This document shows, piece after piece, positions 56,630 through 64,000 of a DNA stretch of 64,000 nt (its first letter is position 1; each line of letters starts with the position of its first letter). The DNA is from Hyphomonadaceae bacterium BL14 (lineage in GTDB: Bacteria; Pseudomonadota; Alphaproteobacteria; Caulobacterales; Maricaulaceae). Both the position numbers and the translations under genes were made by a program. The notes under the pieces are model-generated. The model ran no database searches. It was not told the DNA's origin and saw only the letters and a program-made list of their open reading frames with translations. The stretch spans positions 1,393,083-1,457,082 of the forward strand of contig CP091242.1 in the NCBI GenBank assembly GCA_027627705.1, given 5' to 3'.

Positions 56630-56668
56630 AAAAATGGAGACGCCCCGATTTTCAGAGCGCCTCCATTA
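56630..56668 (-). terminator. Rho-independent terminator of the TonB receptor gene
   Basis: On the minus strand ATGGAGGCGCTC pairs with GGGGCGTCTCCAT around an 8-base loop (two wobble or mismatch positions) and is followed by TTTTTC. A preceding GC-rich stem, GGCGGCGGCGT/ACGCCGCCGCC (56674-56702), adds stability but has no T-run. Confidence 0.75.
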
Positions 56669-56711
56669 TTGGCAGGCGGCGGCGTAATACAACGCCGCCG
56701 CCGCTTTAGGC

Positions 56712-59324
56712 TCAGTACTGAACCCCGACACGCAGCCCGATGGTGCGCGGGCGTGCAACCGATACACGCTCCCGGTCGAACACAAAGTTATTGCTCAACT
56801 GGGCGCGCTCATTGGTGATGTTGTCGGCGAACAGCTCCACGCTCCACTGGCTGGCCGTGACGCCGGCCGACATGGACAGAAGGGTGTAGCTGCTCAGGTC
56901 CGCCGCGTTGATGTCGATGACATCGCTGCGCGAGCCGTCCGAGTAGATAAGCTGAGGCTGCACGTGGGCCATCCAGCCGTTCTCCATCGGCCATTCATAC
57001 CGGGCGCGCAAATTGCCCTGGAGGCTCGGCGCGAACGCCAGATCAGCGCCCGCCGTCACATCATCCGTCGGCGTGATCACGCGGGTGATCTCGGTGTCGA
57101 GCACCGAGAACGCGCCGGCAATGGTCAGGCCTTCGATCTGCGCCGGTGCCCAGGTGATGTCGCCCTCGACGCCGCGAATCTCGGCGTCCGCCGCATTGTC
57201 GGAGAAGAACAGATTCACGATGCTCGGATCGAAAATCGTGGTCTGCAGCCGGTCGATCTCCACGAAGAAGGCGCTGCCGTTGAAGCGCAGCTGGCGATCA
57301 AACAGCTCGGTCTTCCAGCCGAACTCGTAGTTGCGCACGTCATCGGTATCGAGCGCGAACGGCACGGTATAGGTGCCCGGCCCTTGCGCGCCGCCCGGAC
57401 GGTTCAGCAGGCCGGGGCGGAAGCCTTCCGAATAGGTGGCGTAGAACAAGAGCGCGTCGGTCGGCGTCCACGTGCCGGTCACCTTGGTGATCACACCATC
57501 GGTCTGGGCCGATGAGGGTGCGCGCACCGAGTTGAAGATCTGCTCGGCCTGGGCCGGGCTGTAGCCCTGGGCGATAATGCTGGCGACGGAGTCCGCCTCG
57601 GTGAAGGTCTGGCGCAGGGCCGGATTGCACGAGCCGATGAAGGTGAACGATCCCGATCCGTCATAGAGATCGGAGATATTCGTGCCGAACGCGTTCTGGT
57701 CAGCGGCAGCGCCGGCATTGCAGAAGGACGAGTTGGCCGTGCCTTCCAGAGTCACATCGATATCGTACCAGCGTGCGCCCAGCGTGATGGCGAACGTGTC
57801 GGTCAGATCGAACGTCACCTCGCCGAAGACGCCGCGCTGTTCGTCGGTGCGCCGCACATCATTGCGGAAGATCACGCCCGCCGGGAAGGGCCCGGCATCG
57901 GACTGATAGGCGCCCGGGAAGGGGAAGTTGGGCGCGAACCCGCCGAACGGTGCCGCCGCGATCGAGCCGGAATATTCAAAATCATTGCGCTCGCTCAGCG
58001 TCAGGTCGCTGTAGAAGGCGCCGAACGTGGCGCGGATGCGCCGGTCCTGCGGCGTGGTGGCGCGCGCCTCATGGGTCCAGACATCGGTCTGGGAGGCGGA
58101 GTTCACCGCCAGATTGGGCGGCTGGCAGACGCCCGAAGGAGCGGCCGCGCCGGGATAGGACACGGACCCGTCGCAGATGTAATACGGCAGGTACTGACCC
58201 ACAAAGAGATAGTCGGAATAGTCCACCCGCTGGTCCGTCGTGCGGTCGGTGAACGCGCCGGTATAGACCACGTCCAGCGCGCCCATCCGGCCTTCCACCG
58301 TCCAGTTGACGTTGCGGAACTCGTCTTCAATCCGGTCTTCCTCAAAGCGTTCGATCTGCAGGTCATCGAGCTCGGGATCGACAAAGAACACGCCGTCCGA
58401 CTCCACGCGCTGCTGGGCATAGCCCGCGGTCACACGCCAGTCGGGACCGAACTCATAGCGCCCCGACAGACGGAAGCCGGCATATTGGGCCGAGTTGAAA
58501 TTGTCTCGCGCAATGCCCGAATTGTCCGCGTCCAGGAAGGTGACACCGGACAGGTCTGCGGTGGACTGAAAGCCTGCGCGCTGGGCCGAGACCGGGACGC
58601 CATTGGCGCGCACGGTTCCGGCCGGCCGGAAGCGCGCCGATTCCGATGCGTTGCGGGTGCCCGCCACATTGTCGATATAGCCGCCCTGGCTGTCGACATA
58701 GGCCACCATACGCACGGCGAAGTTATCGCCGAAGGGCAGGTTGACCACGCCCTCGGCCTTGTTGCTCATGGCACCGTCCTGGGTGAAGGACACGCCGAAA
58801 TTGGTGTAGGCCTCGAACGCGCCCAGCACCGGCTTGTTGGTGATCAGGCGCACTGTGCCGGCCTGGGAGCTGGCGCCGAACAGTGTGCCCTGCGGTCCGG
58901 GCAGCACTTCGATGCGCTCCATGTCGACCGCGTACACATCCAGATTGCGCCCCGGCTGGGCCAGGGGCTGTTCATCAAGGTAGAAGGCCACGTTCGGCGA
59001 CAGGCCCGCCACACCCGCAACCGTCAGGTTCGGCGTGGTGGACGCGAGGCCGCGGATATAGAGCGTGTTCTGACCCGGCCCGGACCCGCCCGCCGTGATG
59101 CCGGGCAGCTGGACCAGATAGTCGGTGAAATTGTCCACTCGCAGCTCATCCAGGTCGCCGGCGCTCAGGGCACTGACGGCAACGGGAATGGTCTGGGCGT
59201 CCGATTCCACCTTGGTGGCGGTCACCGTCACCACATCGACCTGCGCATTGGCGGCCGCTGTAAGCGTCATCGCCGCGGCGGTCAGGATCGTGGTCGACAA
59301 GGCGCGTTGTCTAAGAGTTTGCAT
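56712..59324 (-). CDS. TonB-dependent outer-membrane receptor
   Basis: The 870-residue protein has a signal peptide (MQTLRQRALSTTILTAAAMTLTAAANA) and a TonB box-like VDVVTVTATK. The plug domain follows (TIPVAVSALSAGDLDEL, YLVQLPGITAGGSGPGQNTLYIRG, VEVLPGPQGTLFGASSQAGTVRLITNKP), then a 22-strand barrel ending TIGLRVGVQY with the C-terminal aromatic. Family features fit polysaccharide, siderophore or steroid-type substrates; the ligand cannot be told. ATG 59324 is preceded by AAAGGGGG. It is divergent from the MarR gene, whose upstream inverted repeat may also control it. Confidence 0.95.
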   Translation of the reverse strand: MQTLRQRALSTTILTAAAMTLTAAANAQVDVVTVTATKVESDAQTIPVAVSALSAGDLDELRVDNFTDYLVQLPGITAGGSGPGQNTLYIRGLASTTPNLTVAGVAGLSPNVAFYLDEQPLAQPGRNLDVYAVDMERIEVLPGPQGTLFGASSQAGTVRLITNKPVLGAFEAYTNFGVSFTQDGAMSNKAEGVVNLPFGDNFAVRMVAYVDSQGGYIDNVAGTRNASESARFRPAGTVRANGVPVSAQRAGFQSTADLSGVTFLDADNSGIARDNFNSAQYAGFRLSGRYEFGPDWRVTAGYAQQRVESDGVFFVDPELDDLQIERFEEDRIEDEFRNVNWTVEGRMGALDVVYTGAFTDRTTDQRVDYSDYLFVGQYLPYYICDGSVSYPGAAAPSGVCQPPNLAVNSASQTDVWTHEARATTPQDRRIRATFGAFYSDLTLSERNDFEYSGSIAAAPFGGFAPNFPFPGAYQSDAGPFPAGVIFRNDVRRTDEQRGVFGEVTFDLTDTFAITLGARWYDIDVTLEGTANSSFCNAGAAADQNAFGTNISDLYDGSGSFTFIGSCNPALRQTFTEADSVASIIAQGYSPAQAEQIFNSVRAPSSAQTDGVITKVTGTWTPTDALLFYATYSEGFRPGLLNRPGGAQGPGTYTVPFALDTDDVRNYEFGWKTELFDRQLRFNGSAFFVEIDRLQTTIFDPSIVNLFFSDNAADAEIRGVEGDITWAPAQIEGLTIAGAFSVLDTEITRVITPTDDVTAGADLAFAPSLQGNLRARYEWPMENGWMAHVQPQLIYSDGSRSDVIDINAADLSSYTLLSMSAGVTASQWSVELFADNITNERAQLSNNFVFDRERVSVARPRTIGLRVGVQY

Positions 59325-59631
59325 GCTGCATGCCCCCTTTTTTGCTGCAAGATACTTCGGGGGCTTGTTATATGGATCGCGCGACGCTTGACCACCGGAC
59401 ACACCGACATTGGCTCAGAAGCGGCACCCGGACGGGCATATTATCGTGATTTTGCGCCAGAATATGCCACATAGCCAAAAGGCGTTAGCGCCAAATGTGG
59501 CAATTTTGCAACGATCCGGAGCAAGGTGGAGTTGCGCCGGACCGGTCAGCGTCTCCAGCAAATTTGTTTCACCACGAATCATTGGCGCAATTTCTGTTTC
59601 CCCGCCGCAGCGGGCGCGCTAAGGCGATGTG
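59325..59631. promoter_or_regulatory. Divergent promoter region, TonB receptor / MarR
   Basis: The 307-base gap contains an AT-rich section (59435-59510) and an inverted repeat: TGCCACAT (59465-59472) pairs perfectly with ATGTGGCA (59495-59502) around 22 bases that themselves contain GGCGTTAGCGCC. No gene is seen. A MarR dimer or another regulator could bind here. Confidence 0.5.
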
Positions 59632-60123
59632 ATGAACGAGCATGACGACATCCTTGTCGCGCTGAGGCGCATTATCCGCGCGGTGGACATCCGCTCGCGC
59701 CAGCTGGAGCGCGAGACCGGGCTGACCGCGCCCCAGCTGGTCATCCTGCAGGCGCTGGCGCGTGGCGGCACCATGACCCTCAAGGCCCTGTCCAACACCG
59801 TGTCGCTGAGCCCGCCCACCCTCACCGCCATCCTCGACCGGGTGGAGCGCGCAGGTCTGGTCACCCGCCGGCGCTGCCCGGTGGATCGCCGCGCCGTTCT
59901 GGCCGAGCTGACGCCGGCGGGCCGCGCCGCCGTGGATCAGGCACCCGAGCTGCTGCAGTCCGGCTTCCTGAGATCGTTCCGCCGCGCGCCCCAATGGGAG
60001 CAGCACATGATCATCGCCGCGCTCCAGCGCGTCGCCGAGATGATGGACTGCCAGGACGTCGACGCCGCCCCGATCCTGGAGCGCGCCGAAAACATGACGC
60101 ATGAGGCGCAGCGGGAGGGGTGA
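59632..60123 (+). CDS. MarR-family regulator
   Basis: The 163-residue protein has a MarR winged helix: LVALRRIIRAVDIRSRQLERETGLTAPQLVILQALARGGTMTLKALSNTVSLSPPTLTAILDRVERAGLVTRRRCPVDRRAVLAELTPAG. LRRIIRAVDIRS recalls EctR-type regulators of ectoine genes, but no ect genes are present; the nearest osmolyte gene is the BCCT carrier 5 kb away. ATG 59632 is preceded by an in-frame GTG at 59629. Its likely targets are itself and the divergent TonB receptor. Confidence 0.9.
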   Translation: MNEHDDILVALRRIIRAVDIRSRQLERETGLTAPQLVILQALARGGTMTLKALSNTVSLSPPTLTAILDRVERAGLVTRRRCPVDRRAVLAELTPAGRAAVDQAPELLQSGFLRSFRRAPQWEQHMIIAALQRVAEMMDCQDVDAAPILERAENMTHEAQREG

Positions 60124-60163
60124 GCGGAGGTACCGGTGCCAACGCAGGCACTGTTCGGCACCG

Positions 60164-60562
60164 TCAGATCTGGCGGCGCGGCCTGGCCAGCATCACACCC
60201 GCAGCGCCCAGCAGCGCCACCAGCGTCCACGGGTAGGGTGCCGGGGTCGTCCACAGAACGCTGTCGCCAAACACCGCCAGGCTGACACCCAAAGCTGCGA
60301 AGCCGGCGCTCATGGCCGATGCAATGCCTGCCAGCAAGGTGGCGGCCGGATGCCAGATCGCCGCCACGAACATCGCCGCCATGGCCAGCACCGCAATCGT
60401 GCCCACATGCCAGGAAAAATGGTGCAGCCAGATCACCTCGGGCGGAAGCCCGGACCTGGCCAGCGGCTCCAGCACCAGAGGTGCCCCGGCCAGTTCATGC
60501 GCCGCAGCGCCCAGAAGGCTCAATGCGGCCGCCGCCCCATAGCACAGCTTTGACAATGGCAT
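60164..60562 (-). CDS. Four-helix membrane protein, hypothetical
   Basis: The 132-residue protein has about four transmembrane helices (LCYGAAAALSLLGAAAHELAGAP, WHVGTIAVLAMAAMFVAAIWHPAATLLAGIASAMSAGFAALGVSLAVFG, YPWTLVALLGAAGVMLA). H48-type HHFSWH and HELAG are noticeable. I recognise it only as a DUF-like family of alphaproteobacterial membrane proteins. ATG 60562 (MPLSKL) is preceded by GGGGGG. Convergent with the MarR gene, 40 bases apart. Confidence 0.72.
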   Translation of the reverse strand: MPLSKLCYGAAAALSLLGAAAHELAGAPLVLEPLARSGLPPEVIWLHHFSWHVGTIAVLAMAAMFVAAIWHPAATLLAGIASAMSAGFAALGVSLAVFGDSVLWTTPAPYPWTLVALLGAAGVMLARPRRQI

Positions 60563-60717
60563 CCCACGCCCCCCTCTCAGTCGCGAACCGGCGGCGATCA
60601 TGTCGGTCTTTGGGCCGCGTGTCGCGTGCGCAACCCTCACCGTGGCCGCAGGCCGCCCGGCAGGCGCACGGGCCCGGCTGGCCCCGCCGGGTCTGCGATC
60701 ACAGCCTTGATGATGAG

Positions 60718-60794
60718 TGGTAGCGGGGGAGGGACTCGAACCCTCGACCTCAGGATTATGAGTCCTGCGCTCTAACCAGCTGAGCTACCCCGCC
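60718..60794 (-). tRNA. tRNA-Met (anticodon CAU, elongator-type)
   Basis: The 77-base gene on the minus strand includes CCA. The acceptor stem GGCGGGG pairs with CCCCGCT. The D-loop GCTCAGCTGGTTAGAGC, anticodon loop CTCATAA (CAU) and T-arm GGTTCGAGTCC are complete. The lack of the three G-C pairs of initiator tRNA favours the elongator; tRNA-Ile2 (with lysidine) shares the anticodon and is a lesser possibility. Confidence 0.93.
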
Positions 60795-60922
60795 AGGGGT
60801 CATGCGGGCCCGGTGGGCCGGAGGCAGGCGTATACCTGTGCGCGCCTTGGCGTGCAAGCGCCGGGCGCGCCCGTCAGCTGCCGCTGGCAGGTCCGCCGCG
60901 CGCCGGCGCGCGCAGCGCCGGT

Positions 60923-62962
60923 TCAGGCCGCGCGCACGCCGGCGAGGAATTGCGAGACTGCGCTCCTGAGCGTGCCCGATTCCTGGTTGAGCATCTGGGA
61001 TGCGGCGCTGACCTGGGCGGCGCATTGTCCGGTTTCGCTGGCCGCACTGTCCACCCGCGAGATCGACTGGGACACGTCGCGCGCGCCCGCGGCCGCTTCC
61101 TGCGCCGCGCGGGTGATTTCCGTGGCGGCCGCGCGCTGCTCTTCCATGGCTGCGGCGATGGCGGCGGAAATGGCGTTCATTTCGTCGATCACCGCAGCGA
61201 TATTGCCCATGGCCTCCACCGTCTTGCCGGTGGCGGACTGGATGCCGGTGATCTGGTCGGAAATGGAGGCGGTCGCCTTCCCGGTCTGTTCAGCCAGGGA
61301 TTTCACCTCGCTGGCCACCACCGCAAAGCCCTTGCCCGCCTCGCCCGCGCGCGCCGCCTCGATGGTGGCGTTCAGCGCCAGAAGATTGGTCTGTTCGGCG
61401 ATGTCATTGATCAGGCGCACGATATCGCCAATGCGCGTCGAGGCCTCATTCAGAACGGCCACATCGGCATTGGTCTGCGTCACCCGCGCCGCCGCAGTCT
61501 GGGCGATCTGGGTGGAGCGGCTGATCTGCTGGGCGATCTCGGAAATCGAGCCGGTCATCTGTTCGGCGGCTGCCGCCACCGTGTCGACATTCTCGGCGGC
61601 CCGCGCACCCGACTGATTGACCTGGGCGGTGGTCTGACCCGCGCTCTGCGAGGATTCCGACAGGGCGTGGGCCGCGATATCCATATCCTCCGCCGCCTGG
61701 CTGACCGCGGTCAGGGCGCGCTGGGAGACGGTTTCGAACTCGGCGACCAGCGCCTCGATGGCCTGGGTGCGCGCGGCGCGCGCCGCCTCATCGGCTTCGC
61801 GCTCGCTGGTCAGGCGCATGCGCTCGATCGCGTTCTGGCGGAACACCGCCACGGCGCGGGCCATGGCGGCGATCTCGTCGCGCCCGTCATCGCTCATCTC
61901 CTCGCCGATCTCGCCGCCGGCCAGCCCGGTCATCGCGGCATTGATCCGCTTCAGGCGGCGCAGCAGATTGCGGCTGACATAAAACCAGATGACGCCCAGC
62001 CCGATCGCGGTGCCCAGCAGACCGAAGGCCACCATCATCACCGAACCGGCCGTGATCGCGGCCCGGCCGGCCTCGCCCGCCCGGGCCTGCCCGGCCAGCG
62101 CTGCCTCGCGGGTCGACTCGACCAGCCCGGCCAGTTCGGCGTCGGCAATCCGCGCCTCTTCCACCAGGTCCTCGGCGGCAATGCCCGCTTCGATCTCCGC
62201 GCGGCGCAGGGCGAACAGCCCGTCCGCGCCGTCAGCGCGGGCGAGCAGGGTGCTGGCCGGCGCAGTAATGGCCTCGTCAGCGATATCGCCCAATATGGCC
62301 AGATTGATCACGATCTCGTCTGCCGCAAGCTCGAACGCATCGCGCACCGCATTGACCTCGGCCAGGCTGGCCGCTGCGCCCAGCTCGGCATAACGGGTCG
62401 CGGCCAGATTCACCGCCATGGCGGTTCGCAGCAGGGTTTCGATGGTGCCTGCCTGCGATGTGGAATCCAGCACCGCCTCAAGCGCGTCCGCCGCCTCAGC
62501 CCGGTCACGCAGGGCCGCCGTCAACGTGCGCTCGCGTGCGGCACGGGCATCCAGCCGCTGGCCCACCGGATCGGACGCGGCGTTGACCGCCGCGCGCACA
62601 TCCGCCAGCGCCTGGGTCAGCGCCGCCGCGTCCCCGGCATCCAGTCCCGCCGAGCGCAATTGCTCAACAGCCATGCCGGCGTCTTCAAGCAAGGCGTCCA
62701 GACGCGAAGCCGACACCGTGCGGTCAATCGAATCGCGCGATCGGGAGAACGCGGCAAATTCTCCGGTCAGGGCGGCAGACGCAGCCTGCAGCCTCTGGGC
62801 CGCAGCGGCGCGCGGTGCCGTTCGCTCGACCACCTCATCCAGAGCGCCGCCTGCGGTATGGAAGGCGATCATGCCGGCGGCGACTACCGCCAGGGTCAGC
62901 GCGATTACGCCGCCAAATGCTGCAATCAGGCGCGACTGAACCGACTGGAGAGGAAAGGTCAT
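60923..62962 (-). CDS. Methyl-accepting chemotaxis protein
   Basis: The 679-residue chemoreceptor has one transmembrane helix near 10-35 ([20 protein letters not shown]). A helical periplasmic sensor of about 270 residues follows, then a second transmembrane helix near 305-330, a HAMP segment ([21 protein letters not shown]) and a cytosolic signalling domain. The conserved hairpin tip is [41 protein letters not shown]. No cognate pentapeptide is seen at the end (FLAGVRAA). Ligand unknown. Confidence 0.95.
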   Translation of the reverse strand: MTFPLQSVQSRLIAAFGGVIALTLAVVAAGMIAFHTAGGALDEVVERTAPRAAAAQRLQAASAALTGEFAAFSRSRDSIDRTVSASRLDALLEDAGMAVEQLRSAGLDAGDAAALTQALADVRAAVNAASDPVGQRLDARAARERTLTAALRDRAEAADALEAVLDSTSQAGTIETLLRTAMAVNLAATRYAELGAAASLAEVNAVRDAFELAADEIVINLAILGDIADEAITAPASTLLARADGADGLFALRRAEIEAGIAAEDLVEEARIADAELAGLVESTREAALAGQARAGEAGRAAITAGSVMMVAFGLLGTAIGLGVIWFYVSRNLLRRLKRINAAMTGLAGGEIGEEMSDDGRDEIAAMARAVAVFRQNAIERMRLTSEREADEAARAARTQAIEALVAEFETVSQRALTAVSQAAEDMDIAAHALSESSQSAGQTTAQVNQSGARAAENVDTVAAAAEQMTGSISEIAQQISRSTQIAQTAAARVTQTNADVAVLNEASTRIGDIVRLINDIAEQTNLLALNATIEAARAGEAGKGFAVVASEVKSLAEQTGKATASISDQITGIQSATGKTVEAMGNIAAVIDEMNAISAAIAAAMEEQRAAATEITRAAQEAAAGARDVSQSISRVDSAASETGQCAAQVSAASQMLNQESGTLRSAVSQFLAGVRAA

Positions 62963-62999
62963 GGGAAAGGTCCTGTTAGGGTTAACCGTCGATCACAAG

Positions 63000-63028
63000 A
63001 AAAAGCGGCGCGGCCAAAGCCGCGCCGC
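63000..63028 (-). terminator. Rho-independent terminator downstream of the TonB-domain gene
   Basis: On the minus strand a perfect 10-bp stem (GCGGCGCGGC / GCCGCGCCGC) with a 4-base loop is followed by TTTTT. It lies 14 bases beyond the stop codon at 63042, a textbook intrinsic terminator. Confidence 0.92.
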
Positions 63029-63041
63029 CTACCATCATCGT

Positions 63042-63377
63042 CTAGTCTGCAAAGGCGAAGTCGAACCGCCGCTCCAGCGTGTCCGCGCTCTCGGCGGCCG
63101 CATAGCGCCAGGCCTCAAGCGCACGCAGCACGGCCCGCTCGAACACGCCGGCCGGGGTGGCCTCGACCACTTCGACATCGGTCACCGCGCCTTCTTCCGT
63201 CACCACATAGCGCACCGTGACATACCCTTCGAGATTGCGCCGGTGCGCCGCGCGCGGAAACTCCGGTGCCTCATAGCTCAACAGCTCACGCTCATCATTC
63301 GCAGCCATCGCCGGAGCCACGCCCAGGCTTGCGGCCAGTACCAGCGCCGCAGCGGCGGCAGAAAACTTGTTCATCAT
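63042..63377 (-). CDS. TonB C-terminal-domain periplasmic protein
   Basis: The 111-residue protein has a signal peptide (FSAAAAALVLAASLGVAPAMA), followed by a short TonB_C domain: ELLSYEAPEFPRAAHRRNLEGYVTVRYVVTEEGAVTDVEVVEATPAGVFERAVLRALEAWRY. It lacks the proline-rich spanner and the membrane anchor of true TonB, so it is a soluble or tethered periplasmic TonB-domain protein. ATG 63377 (or 63374) follows AGGTGGG. Confidence 0.88.
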   Translation of the reverse strand: MMNKFSAAAAALVLAASLGVAPAMAANDERELLSYEAPEFPRAAHRRNLEGYVTVRYVVTEEGAVTDVEVVEATPAGVFERAVLRALEAWRYAAAESADTLERRFDFAFAD

Positions 63378-63594
63378 CACACCCACCTGTTTTTTTGTGG
63401 ACCCCGCGCCAGCGCAGGCCCTGTTCAGCCCATATCCGGCCAGACAGGCGTCATTTGCCCCCGCCGGGACCGGACAGGAGGCACTTTAGGGTGAAGCTAT
63501 TGCTGTTCACTTAACGCAGTCGCCGAAACTGCAACATAGGCGCGCACGCCCGGCTGGACGTGATCATCAGGCGCATGGCCGGTTGTACAAAAGC

Positions 63595-64000
63595 TCAGGC
63601 TGAAATGTGGATCGGGTGGCCCAGGGCGGCCAGCGCACTTTCGGCGAAGGCCTCCGTCAGCGTCGGGTGGACATGGATCGTGCCCGCGATGTCCTCCAGA
63701 CGCGCGCCCATCTCCAGCGCCAGGGCGAACTCGCCCGACAGCTCCGACACGTGCTTGCCCACAGCGTGAATGCCCAGGATGACATGATCGCTCTTGCGCG
63801 CGGTGACTCGCACGAAGCCGCCATCGGCGCCGCCGTCCATGGTCAGCGCCCGGCCCGACGCCGCCAGCGGGAATTTGCCCGTGATCACCTCTTCGCCCCT
63901 GGCCTTGGCCTCGTCCGGGGTCAGGCCGGCACCCACCAGCTCGGGCTCGGTAAAGCACACGGCGGCGATCGCTGCGGGATCAAAGCGGCGCTTGTGGCCG
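63595..64000 (-). CDS. lpd: Dihydrolipoamide dehydrogenase, C-terminal part (runs off the window)
   Basis: The frame continues to the window edge ([20 protein letters not shown]...) and ends at 63595. It is the dimerisation domain of the E3 flavoprotein: [54 protein letters not shown] and the active-site [24 protein letters not shown] with the catalytic His and Glu. E3 of pyruvate, 2-oxoglutarate or branched-chain complexes is expected; other flavin disulfide reductases share the fold. About 345 N-terminal residues lie outside. Confidence 0.9.
   Translation of the reverse strand, partial: GHKRRFDPAAIAAVCFTEPELVGAGLTPDEAKARGEEVITGKFPLAASGRALTMDGGADGGFVRVTARKSDHVILGIHAVGKHVSELSGEFALALEMGARLEDIAGTIHVHPTLTEAFAESALAALGHPIHISA

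Noticed and set aside
60950..63220. Long plus-strand frame opposite the chemoreceptor gene
   Set aside because: It is an antisense shadow, rich in His, Arg and Gly with no domain; the minus-strand chemoreceptor is certain.
1..64000. CRISPR array or rRNA operon
   Set aside because: No regularly spaced repeats and no rRNA core motifs were found.

Overview
The window is a GC-rich (roughly two-thirds G+C) chromosomal segment of an alphaproteobacterium. The gene set points to the stalked/marine Caulobacterales–Maricaulales–Hyphomonadaceae group: a fused cysNC, HdaA next to polyphosphate kinase, a CsgH-type curli partner, a two-domain dCTP deaminase, a MurL-type epimerase, TIGR02301, a GrlR-like protein, TonB receptors and TPR-sulfotransferases. 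No rRNA, CRISPR array or replication origin was seen. There are two tRNAs (Leu-UAA, Met-CAU).

Region 1 (0.2-8.4 kb) is about surface polysaccharide and activated sulfate: cysNC and cysD make APS/PAPS, followed by a divergent O-antigen-ligase-like membrane protein, a broken ImmA/IrrE peptidase gene, a UDP-glucuronate-epimerase-like gene and a UDP-glucose dehydrogenase. Region 2 (8.4-17.3 kb) is accessory DNA. It holds a sigma-32-like remnant, a MarR regulator with a Cys-rich tail translationally coupled to a DUF6522 gene and followed by tenA and a CIA30-family gene, an IS3 remnant, a lone GAF protein, a GAF-PAS-GGDEF-EAL protein, and a vapBC toxin-antitoxin locus whose toxin tail is cut by an IS5-family element with a 4-bp CTAG duplication. 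The last 136 bases of the O-antigen-ligase gene (5216-5351) are repeated in the same orientation at 17083-17224, so about 11.7 kb of mixed DNA lies between direct repeats, the layout expected of an island or a duplication-rearrangement at a gene 3' end.

Region 3 (17.3-26.3 kb) carries an Atm1-type ABC exporter, a LysM protein, a LOG-family nucleotide hydrolase, an orphan curli pair (csgA, csgH) with a striking repeat array upstream of csgA, a small XRE regulator/membrane-protein operon, queF, a Kef-type antiporter, radC and tRNA-Leu. Region 4 (26.5-45.3 kb) is mostly housekeeping: murL-like, two MFS carriers, purB, pcm-surE-serS, arfB, dcd, apaG, trkH, a TIGR02301 gene, a family 9 glycosyltransferase, ygfZ, a Tat-exported PhoX phosphatase, the tRNA-threonylcarbamoylation enzyme and a GrlR-like gene.

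Region 5 (45.3-64 kb) contains a coupled ppk1-ppx pair, hdaA coupled to a DUF2066 gene, purMN, a BCCT osmolyte carrier coupled to a TPR-sulfotransferase, a TonB-dependent receptor, a MarR regulator, tRNA-Met, a chemoreceptor, a small TonB-domain protein and the 3' end of a dihydrolipoamide-dehydrogenase-like gene. The PAPS made by region 1 is the expected donor for the sulfotransferase at 54.6-56.6 kb, and UDP-glucuronate from region 1 could supply the acidic glycans assembled by the ligase and glycosyltransferase genes; these links are inference. Many starts given here were moved inward from the longest open frame because of ribosome-binding sites, overlaps or family alignment.
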